A DNA stretch of 64,000 nucleotides from contig CM055317.2 in the NCBI GenBank assembly GCA_029255685.2, positions 16,013,501-16,077,500 of the forward strand, read 5' to 3'. The translations under genes and the position numbers were made by a program. Below are positions 21,975-34,790 of the stretch, piece after piece. The notes below the pieces were generated by a model. That model was not told the DNA's origin. It saw nothing but the letters and a program-made list of their open reading frames with translations, and searched no databases. Origin of the DNA: Silene conica. Lineage: Eukaryota > Streptophyta > Magnoliopsida > Caryophyllales > Caryophyllaceae. Position 1 is the stretch's first letter, and every line of letters begins with the position of its first letter.

Positions 21975-24027
21975 ATGATTGGAAGCTTTCTTACCAGAGG
22001 ACTCGTGTAAGTGATCAGATTGAATCATCTCTGTCGACTCGTGAGGTTATGAGTTTTGATTTTTGACTTCATTCATGGAAATTCGAACTTGTCTGTTGTG
22101 TTTGCAGTATGATCCTTGGGTACATGTATCCGGCGTATGAGTGTTTTAAGACCGTAGAGAGGAATAAGCCAGAGATAGAGCAGCTCCGGTTTTGGTGTCA
22201 GTATTGGTATAGTAACATACTTGTGTTAATTGTGTGTGATTTATTGTTCATAAGGTTACATTTTTGTATGGTGTTTGTGTTAATTGTGCTGAGTTATCAC
22301 TGTTTCCATGGTGTTTATTGACACAATTGGCAGGATTTTAGTTGCTGTAATGACCGTCTTTGAGAGGGTTGGTGACACTTTTGTTTCATGGTATGTGAGT
22401 TCGCATATCCGATGACTTCTCTAATCCTGCCTGGCTGCCTTTTACTTTATCTGAGTTTTGATGTCTATCTTTACTAGGGTTCCAATGTACAGCGAGGCTA
22501 AACTGGCATTCATCATATACCTGTGGTATCCAAGGACAAAGGTATCATCTCAATACCATTTACACTGGAATACTTAGTCCACGATGTGTGGTGCTGACAC
22601 CAGTTGATTGTTTCCAGCATTCTTATGCATCCGATAAATTTCTTTCAGGGAACAACATATGTCTATGATTCCTTCTTTAAACCCTATGTTACAAAGCATG
22701 AAACAGAAATTGATCGGAACTTGATGGAAATAAGAACTAGAGCTGGGGATATGGCTTTTATGTACTGTCAGAAGGCTGTAATCTATGGGCAGACGAGAAT
22801 TTTTGAAGTTTTGCAATACGTTGCGGCACAATCTACACCAAGGCCGCGTCCTACACAGGTATACATAATGAATATGATAAAATATGATCTTCGATACTGC
22901 ACTCGTCTTGGCTATGTAGAAGTTCAATTTTAGTTTCAGGTCGTAACTCGTCTGTGCGGTTATTGTATAATTCGTTTCTCGATCATATCCTGCATTTTTT
23001 GCAATACCAGATGACATTAAAAATGGATTAGTTATATTAAAATTGAGAATTTTTTATTAGGTAAAGTTTTGGATTAGGTACATATAAGATTGAAGATATG
23101 GATGGTTTTTGTTTACATCTGATAAGCTTGATATGTTATTAATGTGGAAGACAAGTGTTGACCGAATGCTGAATACTGCTTAGGTAAGTTTAAGGATTAA
23201 ATCAGACTTTGTAAAAACACTCTCTCTGTATCCTTTAACACTATTCAAATCTATAGATCTCTTTGCTACTTAGGTAGCTTCTTGGCATCTTCTCCACTTG
23301 ATTATTTGTATGGTCGCTGTAGATTTCTAGTCAAGGCGTCTAAGAGTTGAAGTAAACTCGGTTTATGTGGACACAATTATATGTGGATGATTGATTTCTT
23401 TCACCTGATTAGCAAATGAGCAATGCATTGTTTTGGTTCTTATTTGCATAGTTAGGATTAAGTTTGAAAAGGTAATGATCCTTTTTTGACTACAAATTTC
23501 TGATTACAATACAGGCTGAACAACAGGCTCCTAGAGCTCGACAAGCCTCTGTGACCACGACTGCTGCTGCTGCTGCTGCTCCTCCTCCTCCTCAACGTCA
23601 ATCCTCAAGCAGGGCTCAAGCTGCACCGCCTCAGCCTCAGCCTGAGTCTCAGCCCAAGGCTAAGCCTGAGCCACAAGTTGAAGAGCCACTCTCACCCACT
23701 TCAAGTACTACATCATCTAGTCTACAAGAAGATAAAACTGAGGACGAGCAGAGCTCCTCTCAAGGCACATCTTCTACATCAAGTCCTCCTCTGCCGGCCC
23801 CAAGCCCTATAAAAAAGTCCATTTCACTCCCTATCACTCCTGCCAGTCCCCGACGGCCAGTGACCAACAAAGCAGATCCAAAGCAGACTGCAACAACAGC
23901 TTCCTCAAAGACTGAAAAGCCTGCTCCAAAGTCTCCTCCCCCTCCCCCACTAGACACAGTAATGGAGGATGCTATTCGTGTTACTCGAGGTAGATTGAGA
24001 AAGACACGGTCCGCCGCACCCAAATAG
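21975..24027 (+). CDS. HVA22: HVA22/REEP family protein (HVA22-like i/j type)
   Basis: Six coding exons: 21975-22006, 22108-22206, 22334-22390, 22478-22541, 22649-22858 and 23515-24027. They join in frame (975 nt, 324 aa) with GT-AG introns. The product has an N-terminal TB2/DP1/HVA22 domain (about residues 10-105) with the family phrases GYMYPAYECFKTVE, FWCQYWILVAV, ERVGDTFVSW and YLWYPRTKGTTYVY, then AKHETEIDR-like and IYGQTRIFEVLQYVAAQS segments. The last exon encodes a Pro/Ser/Ala/Gln-rich, probably disordered tail ending in a basic RVTRGRLRKTRS. Relatives (plant HVA22, yeast Yop1, animal REEP) are hairpin proteins that curve ER membranes; plant HVA22 genes are often ABA/stress responsive. 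The long tail matches the i/j subgroup; which of the two is not decided. A 5' UTR exon (about 20880-21055, donor GTGCGT) and a 5' UTR intron precede the ATG exon (from 21963). Confidence 0.93.
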
Positions 24028-24860
24028 TCAGACTGACTTCCTCCATCCATTTCTCTTTCTCCTTTTTACTGTACTGTCGAAAAATAAACCAAAAAAAAGT
24101 TAAAAAATAAAATTTAAAAAATATAGATGTACTGATAGTGATTAGTGATAGATGCTGGGGTATTGAATGTCGCTGTATATTTGTTGCCCATCTTTTGTTA
24201 ATTCAATTCGTTGCTTTATTATGCATCCAATGATCTTTGTTTTGTAGGACCGTTGACCGACATCGGCATTTTTAACTTGTTTTTTGTACGTCGTCATTAA
24301 GATGCTATCATCCGCAAATGACGATCATTGGATAAGATTTGGTATAATTAAGTGGCCGTTAATTAACGGGATTAATTATTAGTTAATTATCGGACATTAT
24401 TCCGTTAGAAATGAGAGGAGACAATAAAGATGGGGGGCGTGCATGTTCAACGACTCTGTGAAAGTGTCAATATCACGTGAAAGATCAGTGTTGTGGTCTT
24501 GTTTAAGACTTTTAAGTGATTTGCTGCTAATTGATAGATATTGCACTGAATTATAAACAAAGTAAGATTGAGATTTAGCTAGTTTAGCGTGTAAAGTCAC
24601 GAGAAATAGTCATTATGATCTAGATTGATGAGATCGTTACAGGTTGTACAACGATCTTATTTGAGTTTTTGTGTTAAAATGGAGAAGAGTTATTAAAATG
24701 ACCCTGTAATTCGGAGAAATCAAATCTTTTTAGGAGTCTTTTTACTTTACCAGTTTCGCAACAAATTAGAAAAGATAAATTCAAGTTCTTGAGCGAATTC
24801 TTGTAAGAGAACAGAATTCATGGACTATACCAGTATACCACAAGTTGTACTAGTTGCACG
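24028..24860. other. 3' flank of the HVA22-like gene, no further gene
   Basis: Contains the probable 3' UTR (AATAAA-like AAATAAAATTTAAAA near 24107) and unremarkable intergenic sequence. The 67-codon minus frame at 24397-24600 is not supported. Confidence 0.45.
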
Positions 24861-25217
24861 CAGGGACGAAGTTAGGACAAAATAGGAACGGGGCTGATTT
24901 GTATTTTGTCGATTATTCATTCATCGACTCATTGTTGATTATGAATTTTTGCTTTCTATATATATAATATATAATATTATGTAAATATTTTCTAGTCATT
25001 TTTTGAGAAAATACTCTAGTTATAAACTTACAAGAAACATTATTGACAAAAAGAATGGAGAAAACGCGACTTCATAAGGGTGGTACATTGCAGTTGCAAA
25101 CTTCCAATCTATACAAACCATTGCAACAACTTAGTTTTTCTGTCAATTGTTGTACCCATGTATTAGTTAAACCTTAAAAGCTACCCGGGCCATGGCCCAG
25201 GCGTAGCTTCGCCATTG
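24861..25217. mobile_element. hAT-type MITE, 8-bp TSD GTTGCACG
   Basis: Left end CAGGGACGAAGTTAGG; the right end reads back as CAATGGCGAAGCTACGCC. The perfect 8-bp duplication GTTGCACG lies at 24853-24860 and 25218-25225. 357 bp, non-coding. Confidence 0.88.
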
Positions 25218-25225
25218 GTTGCACG

Positions 25226-27305
25226 TGATATAATTTGAGTTTTGTAATAGAGTCGAGTTTTATTTTAAAAATATGAATTTTATTAGAAGTATATGATCGC
25301 ATCCATTTGCACATTACAAATATAAATTTTTAATTAGTTTAGAAAAATATATATAAGCTTAAATACTTACATTAATTGTATAACTGAATATATAATTCTA
25401 TTTACGAAGAGAACCGGTAATAATTAATCAAGAAATATAAAGTATTGTCTAATTTGATCAAATAAGAATTATTCTCGTGAAAAATATGGTTTTAAGAGTA
25501 AAACTAAAAGCAGCCCAAATTTAATTTACTAAAGGTGGTTTAAAAAACTTTTTCTTTTTTGATGACAATGGTGGTAAAAAACTTTATTGGGTATCAGTGT
25601 ACAACTTAGAACTTTTTTCAGCAGGTCTACTTGTGAGTTGTGACGGGTTAATTTTGTCACAAGCTTGTGACCTTCCATAAAAAGATTGAGGGGACAAGGT
25701 GAGATACTATTTATGTGTTTTTCCACTCAGCCCTCATGAATATTTTGTGAGAGAAAACGGTTGTAATGAATACCGCCCTGAACTTTTATAGGCAAGGCAT
25801 ATTTGTAGGACAGTAGTGAGCAGGTGTTTTTATTTGTGTTTCTTTATTAATGGAAGCATGATTGAAGGAAACAATCACGTGAGGTTGGTGGCTCACTGAC
25901 TCCATCTGAACAAGAGCATCCTTTTGCTTCAATAATTATTGCCTCTTTATGATTTTAGTTCCTCATGTTTATTGGCTTCTCACAAATCTCTTCTATTTGT
26001 CTCTCTTATTTGTTTTGTGATTTTATGAGCTTCTGATGAATTTTATTCTTTATAAATGGGAATTCATGTTACAATACATCATTTGAGATAAATTAGGCAT
26101 TTGGTACAAGTTGAATGTTGATGTAGGAGAATTAGGCAATACGACAATGTTAAGAGTAACGAAATAACAAATTAACAACACAAATGGAATTTGAAATTAT
26201 AAATTTTCCTAGATATTTCGCAGAATCGTGCATCAACAACACACTTAGTGAATATAAATTCCCTTCATTTCACTTAAATCATCAACATTTAACGAGTATG
26301 AATTCTGTCCATTTTTTTTACCATTTTCTCTATTAAATGGTATTTAATCATTGTCATTATTCATTATCATGATTATATTGTGCGGGATAGAATTTATATC
26401 GTTGAGAAGAAATGGGAAGAACTTGAGAGGGGAATACAAGAATATGATCTCAACTGGTCAGTATTATTCTTTACCTATGTAGCCTCTAACCAAAGGCAGT
26501 TCTGGGGTGTGGTGGATGCATCTGAGTCACTTTTCCAAAAATAAATACAAATTTAATTGGCAAAAGAGTAGGTTAGGTTGGTCTAGTGGTTAGTGATGCA
26601 TTTTTTTAATGCTCTTTCACGTACATTTTACCCAATTAAATAAATATTTTTGTTGTATAACTCGATATTTTTGTCGTTTTTTTTACCCACCCTCATCTTT
26701 AAAATATTAGGATTGACCCTGTATACTATACTGCATAATGACATACTTTAAAATTGGGTTATTTTGTATTATGAGTTGTTAACAATTTTCATGCCATTTT
26801 AGACTGGACTATGGTCAAATTTATTTGATAGTTAGGATTAACTTACTTTGATCAAAGTTAGACCCTTTCAAGTTTCAATACTTATACTTAAGATACTTAT
26901 CATTTGTCAATGTTTTGTATGGAGTAGTTATTTGTGATCTTGAGCAAGGTTCTTTAGTCGAGTCAATTTCATAGTTAAGTTATGTTTTGGATAATTGTGT
27001 TAGTTGTGATCACATTGTTTATAGTCTACTATATTCGTTAGTCAATACTATCCCAATAACGATTATTGGTCATCTTCATTTTCTTTTTTTTCTCCATTTC
27101 GTTCTGTTTTCTCCTTTTGAACAAAGTTAAATCATTATTCATCTTTCAACTTAGCAAACACTCAATCATTAGATCGTTCTAAAACAGAATCTGGACCATT
27201 AATAACAAATGGAGGGAAACAAGGAGGATCTCAATTACCTTACAACATGGATTCTAAACTTACAATTTGTAGTGATCTTGTATACTTTGGGAGGACGTCC
27301 TCCTT
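25226..27305. other. Intergenic, no recognised gene
   Basis: Scattered short frames only. A tRNA-like A-box phrase (TTGGTCTAGTGGTTAGTG) occurs at 26578-26595 but without a B box, so an old SINE is possible but unsupported. Confidence 0.4.
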
Positions 27306-27845
27306 AGGGGTGTTCATAATAAACCAAACCGCAATAACCGAACCGAAAAACCGTACATTTTTAAGGTTCGGTGAACCGAACCGTTTTGACAAACTTTTTC
27401 ATCGACAAGGTTCGGTTGAGGTTCGCAATTTTAGAAAAGAGGTTAACCGCGAACCGAACCGTTCACAAAAAAGTAAGCAAAAAATTAAAATATTATATAA
27501 AAAATTGTTCTTTTGTTTAATTAAAAAGTGTTTCCAGATTTAAAAATGGTTAAAATGATTAATATTAAAGTTTCACTTATTAACTTTATTCTTGTGTATA
27601 ATTAAATATTAAAAATTTAATTAAACTACTAGATAAAAATCTCGAAAACTAAAGAAAAACTACATTTAGCATGTTTATAGGTTAACCGGTAACCAAACCG
27701 CAACTAACCGTTTAAAGTGGTTAACCGAACCGCAAATAACCGTTAGGAACGGTGCGGTTTAAGTTCGGTGTTTTGCCAAACCGAACCGTGTACGAACCGA
27801 ATTAAATATGAGGTTCGGTGAACCGAACCGCGAATGAAAACGCCT
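27306..27845. mobile_element. hAT-like MITE rich in AACCGAACCG repeats
   Basis: Left end AGGGGTGTTCATAATAAACC; the right end reads back as AGGCGTTTTCATTCGCGG. Flanks share TCCTCCTT (27298-27305 and 27851-27858), within a slightly longer imperfect match (GGACGTCCTCC / GGACTCCTCC). The interior is packed with GGTTCGGTGAACCGAACCG palindromes. The 98-codon frame at 27247-27543 runs across its border and is not a gene. Confidence 0.6.
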
Positions 27846-27859
27846 GGACTCCTCCTTAC

Positions 27860-28996
27860 ACTCAAAGAAGGAGGATCATTCTCTTCATTTCCATTTCCAT
27901 TTCCATTTCTATTTCCATTCCGATCCTCTTTAAATGTAAAGAAGACATCCTTCCAAAAAAACCCAAATATTTTCCATTAGCTATACGCGATATACACCTA
28001 CGAGAGTATAAATGCAATCGAAAATGAAAGAAGAGCTCACGTGAAAGTGCATATATATTTCATCACAAACATTGAGAACAAACAAGAGTCTATACATCTT
28101 ACATGCACGAACTCATTTAAAGACCCAAATGTCTAAAAGTATAATGCAAACAAACTGTCAACTTCATTTCTTACATCCGTTTGTATCAAACTTGCTGCAA
28201 CAATTTCATTCCCATTTTTTCAGTCACAACCGTATGCATAACATGCATACAACTATCTCATTTTATTCCTTTGTACAGATATATTCATGGTACATGTTAA
28301 TGGGTCAAATTCTCCTACTTGAATAGATAAGATAGTTTGAGAATCCCAAATATCTTGTCTTTCCCATCCAAGTGAATAACCTAACCTGTTGCAAGTTTAC
28401 GACGGATATACTCGTCACTAATGAAATTTACGTTCAATGATAGCTTAATGTTAAAACGTTAATCCTCATATTCATAAAATAATCTTACTTGACAACTATA
28501 GGCCACGAAAATTTCAAAAGTACTAGAGCGAAACATAGGTCATTAAAAAAACTAGGTCAAATATTAGATATCGAAACTGAATCAAGTTCAAGCCGCAATA
28601 TCTCATATCTCTTGAGCTCTTCTGTTGATTTCAAATCAATTGTTTTCCCCATTTTAGGTTCATCACATGCGAGAATTTGTGCTCGTTTGGTTTTACTATA
28701 AGGTCGTTACTTTCAAGTACCATTTTCTCCTAGTCTTGATTATGAAGATTAGTCAAACTATATTGATAATAATTTGATTTAATCTAATTACAAGGAATCA
28801 TATGATAATCAAAGTACAAGGGGATTTAAGCACAACTTGGTGTCGCGGAGAACTACTCTTTCAATCGTCGATATCTAGATCATTTTGGAGCAAGTGTTGA
28901 TATGTGCATGGTATACAACTTTGTAATCTTCTAACCTGTAGTTTATCATGGGAGGTTGATACAAAATGAGATTCTAAAGGAAGTGAACAACAATAT
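27860..28996. other. Intergenic and E2F 3' flank
   Basis: A (TTTCCA) microsatellite lies at 27885-27918. Small frames at 28072-28326 and 28489-28701 show no recognised motif. The part nearest 28996 is presumably the E2F 3' UTR (minus strand). Confidence 0.35.
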
Positions 28997-31900
28997 TCAG
29001 CTTGCCCACAAATCTGTTAGTGATACATCGATGTCTGACTTCAGCCAATAATCTTCCTCTGGTCGATCACTCTGGAAAAAAATGTTACTGAAGAGATTAT
29101 AGATCATACCACAGATAGATTTGAATGCTTGGAAACAACAATCACCTCGTTCAAAAATATATGTCTCACTCAATGACTCAAGTGAAGTGTTAGCGGTTCT
29201 TTTTATTGTCAAGCAACCAACCACCTTTGAAATACACGGAACATCCTCCATGTGACCATGTGTTGTTAACACAAGGGTAAGGTTGTGCACAAATGTAAAA
29301 CCGAGCTCCCTTACTCCAGCTTTTGTAAGACCCTTTAGGCAATAGGATAGTGTTGTTGACATATACCATCAATTTCAAACGTATTGTTTAAAATTAACAA
29401 TACCGGGGATCTCCCGAGGCAATGAGATAATGTTGTAAAGAGGAGACAGTGCCAACCGTTTCGAACTTCATTTTATAATTCCACAGAAAATGAATGCCAT
29501 AGTTCGCCTATTAACAATTACTGTTTACTGTGATTATGGGAGGGTAATATTTCTAGCATCAGTATCTTGTGTAGTTGATGAGGCAGTTGCATTATACAGC
29601 CAGCCATCAATGTTTTATTAAATAAGGAATACAACATTTAAATCGCTCAACTCTATGCACACAACCATCTGATGTAAGTTTCCGTATATTAGCATAACAC
29701 AGTTAACACTTATGTATGAAATAAAACACTGGAAGTAAACTTACGTAGAAGTCTGATGGCGTTATCTTGTGGATCTGATAGTTGTCTTGCTCAGCAGAGA
29801 TGGACCTATCTACATGGTGCACCTCTTGAAAATGATCTGAGGCTGCTCTTTCACTTTCCGATCCACCGCAAGAGCTGCCACTAATTGAAGCAAAATTGGT
29901 GGAGTTCGCTTCAGTTTTACTGTAAATTGCAAATGGTTCTTTACAACACATTTCATTTTCAATGGACCGAAAACTCATTAATTTTAGGCTTTGGAAGATG
30001 ATAAAAAAAAAAAAAGCAAAATGAGTTGTGAGGTCAATTTTAGTTTCATTGTGTCATTCGTTCTTTATTATGGGCTATAGATTTGAAGTTTTTCAAATTA
30101 GACGCACTATATAAACATCTGTCTAAAGCCCTCCAGGATCAGTAAGCCAAAAGGTGCCTTTGCCCTCTGCCACTTACTCGTGTTTCTACAGTTTCTAGGG
30201 CATGGAGAAGGATGCATACTTTGATATTCCCCTTACCCGTACCACTAGCGGGAGCCGTTGAAACACGGAGTAATGAGTAATGTTGTTACCTGATCTGTAG
30301 CAACTAAATAGTTTAGTCCTAGACCCTTGCACAAAGAAATTACCTTAAAAAATGTACATCTATTGGTCCCATCGCACTTCTGATTATGATGCTACAATGT
30401 TTTTCCGGAGCACATAAATCCTGCACATAGATGCAGCAACAGTCAGGAGAGAATGATCTCCCTAATTTTCACTCCAATCACATCATTTCACCAACCTTTT
30501 CTGTGTCCGGGTCGGGAACTTCAAAGTAACTGCCTCGGGGAGCTTTAATAGCGAAAACTGTCTTACCCTAACATAAAAAAAATCATATTGCTAAACGAGT
30601 CATGTAATCTATTAAGGTAAGATTGAAGAAATAGCATTTAAAAGTTACAAGTAACACAAACCTTCAAATTAGGGAGTGTCATTATATCTGAAGCTGACAG
30701 AAAGAGGTGCCTACAGAATACAAGACGCAGAAATCAATCAACAGTGAGACAGGTACGAGACAGACTCGCCTGTGAGACTAGCCAAAAATCATTATGTACT
30801 CTTCATTTAATAAATGGCTAATGGGATGGTCTCACATGTAAGACTGACTCCCGTAAGTTTTTGGGATCAAATAGAGAAATTGCTCGCAAAATCATAAAAA
30901 TGGGAAGGTACTTTTTATTGTTCGAATCTTCAGATAAAGCTTCCATAAGCTGCTGCTTTTCTCTGTATGGCAAAAATGTGTCAGCCAAACAATCTCGAGG
31001 AAGTTGATATCAAACAGAAAAATTCTGAGTGCAAACCTGATGGATTTATCAATCCTAGCTTCTACCAAGTTAAGATTTTCAAGTTCAGCCTGTCATCAAA
31101 TACAGATATAACATGGTTATGGTTTCAAGCACTAAATCATTCCAAGAGAAGACCTACAGGATCCAAAAGGCACTAAATAGCATAAGAAGCAACCCGTAGG
31201 ATCCCCACCGAAAAAGACTTCACCTTTATGGGGTGAGTGGGGTGGGGTGAGGGGATCCCTATTTTTTTGTTAACAAGTGTGTTCTAAGGAAAATGGAAGG
31301 ATCGATTAGACAAAATCCTTCCAACATTAGAAAAATTTGAAAGAAATTTACCCCTCCCTCCTTTTCATACAAGCAAACATGGGTGAAGCAAAAAAAAAAA
31401 GAAATTTACAGAAGTGAAAGGGAAGAGGGCTATTAAAAATATCTTTAAGATGTCTCCTGGCTCCAACAACAACCTCAGCCCCTTTGTTTTTGAAGAAAAT
31501 ATAGAGAGAGGTTCCTAGCCTACTGAGAAAGTCGTAAGATAACAAAATTTCATTCAAATACTGGGTTAACCTGTAAGTTAGATGCCTGATAAGCCAATTC
31601 ATCTGACTCTGAATCAAAGCCCCTGATAAAAAATATGTGTGATTAATTTATTATTGTAAATTTAAAGTTCAAAACAAGCAAAAAAAGAACTTATAAAATA
31701 CCTCCATTGCATCACACTTTTGGAATTTTTCTCAATCATACCAATCCCTTCAAGCACATTCGTAATATCGTACAATCTCCTTTTTCTCACCTAGAGTTGT
31801 ATCAAGAAAACATGGACAAAGCCATTAAAAACTGCTGTTAAGTATGCATGATGTTTTGCTGAAATCTACACCCCTTCCCCTCCCTCTTGGGTATTTTGAG

Positions 31901-33704
31901 TGCATAAATTCAACAGCCAGAATCACATGTATAACCTCAATCACTGTAAAAATAAAGTGGTAAAGGAAAAACAGCATAAACATCATAGCGATAACACTAA
32001 TGTTTTTGCTGCTTATATACCTCGCAAAGTCTCAAAATAACTATTTAACAGATATAGTTGCCATACTTTGTGAAATAGTAACACAGAGTAAACATCATCA
32101 TACCTGTAATTTATACGCAATGGTGTTCAAATCAACCATTCCATCCTCAGATTGACGCATCAAATCGACAAACTTCTTAGTCAACAAGCCTGAGAAGAGA
32201 CGTCAATGTTATGTCATATGTGTTCTTAGAGACCTTCATTTAGAAAAAGGCTCGTCTAGACGGTCTCATTGAAAGAGGGGAAAGTTAATACTTAGTTACA
32301 TTATGCTTCTTATAACTCACCTAGAGAACTCTCGTACCTGCAAACAACTGGAGCCATAGGGCATTCTGTGATAGAAAAATAAATCGTTAAGGATGAAACA
32401 AATCCTTACACACACAGAGGGATTGTTTAAAATTCTACAAGTGAAGTACCATTATCAGACGTAGAAGGATCCAGATTAGCATGTTTGGCCTTCTTTGGCT
32501 TTCTGCCACGTTTTTGAGGGATATGGGGCTGTGATTGGAGCAAAGAGCTAGTAGCAAATAAATTATTTGCATGTGTAAATGTCAGATTCGAAGTATCATT
32601 TTCCATTCCATTTACCTGCACAGATGAAATGTTCACAAGTCATTTGAAAAAGCCATGCCAGCGTTAAATACAATTGTAGGGTTTGCTACGACGGAAATCT
32701 AACTAGGGTGCATTCAAGTATTCAACTTATCATCCTTCAAGCTTATTCAAATAGTATATCTCTATTGGTGGGGGTGATCAACTCATCAACATGTAAAAAT
32801 CGTTGATTCAAAGGTGGTATTCAGTTAGGGGTTGGCTTAACAAACGAGTTTATAAAGGTAAAAGTTAGGCTCCAACCAGATGCCATGCCTTAAAAATACA
32901 TCAGTAAATCAACACCGACACACCTAGTGCAGTCCAAGGAGCTCAGGACATGTACATCAGTACATGGGGATGAGTGTAACGACAAGACAAGAACGAAGCA
33001 CTGATTCTTCAGTGGGAAATCCACACTAGAACACATGTAGCTGCCAATCCTTTATAATCAAACTAAATTCGACACAAAGTGCACAATATAACCAAAATCC
33101 CAATCTGTTACCTGCCCCAAATGACCGGTTTGCCAGTTCTAAATAAAAATCTGACCAAACAAAAAGTAATCCTCCAATCTTACGCTATACAAGCACCCCT
33201 CTAACAATCTTAGATAAAATGAATCTGTGACCTATATGCTTTTGGAATCCATAATTCCAAATTGCAAATTTCAAGTCAAGTTACTCAATTGACATCAAGA
33301 TTGCCAAACACTTACCTAAATTACATCAAAACAATGGGGATATTCTTTCAATTTCTTCCTTAATCAATTATACTAGGGGGGGTTAACAGGGGAGGTCGCC
33401 CCTTCAAAAATTCAAAAGTTGAAACCTTTTGATTTTTTTTTCTAGTTTACCTTACTGTATTACTACTCCGACCCTAATTGTAAACCATGGTTCCACCATC
33501 ATCCTTCATACTAAGATCAAAGTTCAAATCAATCTAACCCCACATAAAAGTGACAGTATTGCATCAAATCAAACTACCCAAAAGATTAAGAAAATGATCT
33601 AGATAACAAATAATTAATCAAAAATAAAAAAATAAATAAAATAAATAAAAACTTACTGTAACGGAAGGGAAAAAATTCTGGGTAGTAAGGGTAGAAGTGG
33701 CCAT
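28997..33704 (-). CDS. E2F: Canonical E2F transcription factor (13 exons)
   Basis: Exons, high to low: 33704-33657, 32615-32450, 32365-32321, 32189-32104, 31790-31702, 31622-31571, 31089-31037, 30962-30912, 30710-30662, 30567-30496, 30420-30344, 29919-29745 and 29071-28997. They join in frame (1038 nt, 345 aa) with GT-AG introns. Order of domains: short N-terminus with a basic patch ([10 protein letters not shown], ~55-64); winged-helix DNA-binding domain from YESSLGLLTKKF through [16 protein letters not shown] (~82-145); leucine-heptad dimerisation helix (~164-200); marked box with [17 protein letters not shown] (~218-240) and [12 protein letters not shown] (~247-258); and the acidic C-terminal retinoblastoma-binding type motif [19 protein letters not shown]2F binds TTTSSCGC sites with a DP partner to control S-phase genes and is restrained by RBR. 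It has one DNA-binding domain, so it is a typical E2F, not a DEL; the short length resembles the E2Fc branch (inference). The recognition region differs from the usual VQKRRIYD / IEK..KN.I.WKG. Confidence 0.93.
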
Positions 33705-34025
33705 GTGAAGAAATTGCAATTTAAATCACTGGAATGGAGGAATTAATCGGAAATTTGATGATGTTACTCGTAATAAATAAGGATGTTTGATTAAGGAATT
33801 TAGGGTTTCAACGTGTATCTACAAATCAACGTTCAGATCAAAGAATGAAGGGGGAATTGAAGGGGGAGAGTGATGAAGCGGGAAGATCCACCAAAACAAC
33901 TAATTTAAAGCGCACGTTTTATTCGAGTCATAATATGGTTTTAAATTTTCGATTAGTAAACGTAGTCGGCGTGTTAATAAGTGTGGTCGCGTTTTTTTGA
34001 AAAATTATATTCGCTACCCTGTCCT
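33705..34025 (-). promoter_or_regulatory. E2F 5' leader and proximal promoter with an E2F-like site
   Basis: Upstream of the E2F start codon, the minus strand reads CTTCCCGC at 33878-33885. This is one base off the E2F consensus TTTSSCGC and suggests possible autoregulation, which is common for E2F genes (inference). About 320 bp further on, the PMD-bearing element begins in the opposite direction. Confidence 0.45.
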
Positions 34026-34212
34026 CTCTCATCCTTTCTCCCTCATTTCCCTCTTTTCTCTTTTTCTGAGTAAACAATTTAACATTTAACAACATTCAAC
34101 TTTCAACTTTCAACCACCACCCAACCCACCACCTAACTTATCGTCGTTCACCACTACTGTGCTCCAGCAGCTCGCCATCAACCGTGTTGCCCTACCACCG
34201 GCGATTTTGAGG
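34026..34212 (+). other. Probable 5' UTR exon of the PMD gene
   Basis: A pyrimidine-rich then CCACC-rich leader (from about 34030) ends in a donor-like TTTTGAG|GTCTGTTT at 34212. The coding sequence follows at an acceptor-like AAAGCAG|ATG (35337), implying a leader intron of about 1.1 kb that contains the GACGATGAAG minisatellite. Inferred from splice consensus only. Confidence 0.4.
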
Positions 34213-34544
34213 TCTGTTTTTTGTTTTTTTTTTCCATTTTTTTGTATTCAATTGCAAAAATAGAGGTTGAATGGTTTAATTGAATCTAGTTTCTGAATGA
34301 TATAATGATATGAGTATATGATTTGTAGCCTCAATTTTGTTAGAAATTAGTTTTAGAATGAGTTTTTCTGTGAAATTTCAAATTGTTTGTAATTTGTTTG
34401 ATTTTAGTTCGAATTTGTTGTTATGTTCATGAATTGAAGTTTAATTATTGTTGATTAGGTTAGTTTTTGCGTTGGAATGGTCTTAATTGTTGAATTATTG
34501 GATTGATTTAGTCGATTTTATGGGAAATTTCTGGGTTTGTCGCG

Positions 34545-34790
34545 AGTTTTGGATGGGACGATGAAGTTGTTCGTTCATCCTGGGTAGGACGTTGCAGTTC
34601 TTCGTCTCGCCTGGGGTTTGGACGATGAAGTTGTTCGTCCAGCCGTGGTAGGACGATGAACATCTTCGTCTAGCCTGGGTTTGGACGATGACATTCAGTT
34701 TGGACGATGCATGATACTCGTCGTTTAGCCATGGCTGGATCACAGGATTCATCGTTTGGCCATGGTGAAGACGACAAAATTCACTGTCCG
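34545..34790. repeat. Minisatellite GGACGATGAAGTTGTTCGTC
   Basis: About six imperfect units of 36-40 bp built on (T)GGACGATGAAGTTGTTCGTC followed by AGCC(T/G)GGGT. The unit alternates GATGAAG with short deletions. It opens a minus-strand frame at 34495-34752 that is not a gene. Confidence 0.7.

Noticed and set aside
26570-26610. tRNA-like A box (TTGGTCTAGTGGTTAG), possible SINE or tRNA
   Set aside because: No B box, no cloverleaf and no poly-A tail nearby.
30745-30860. Possible small MITE in an E2F intron (GAGAC..GTCTC inverted motifs)
   Set aside because: Only short, imperfect inverted similarity and no clear target duplication.
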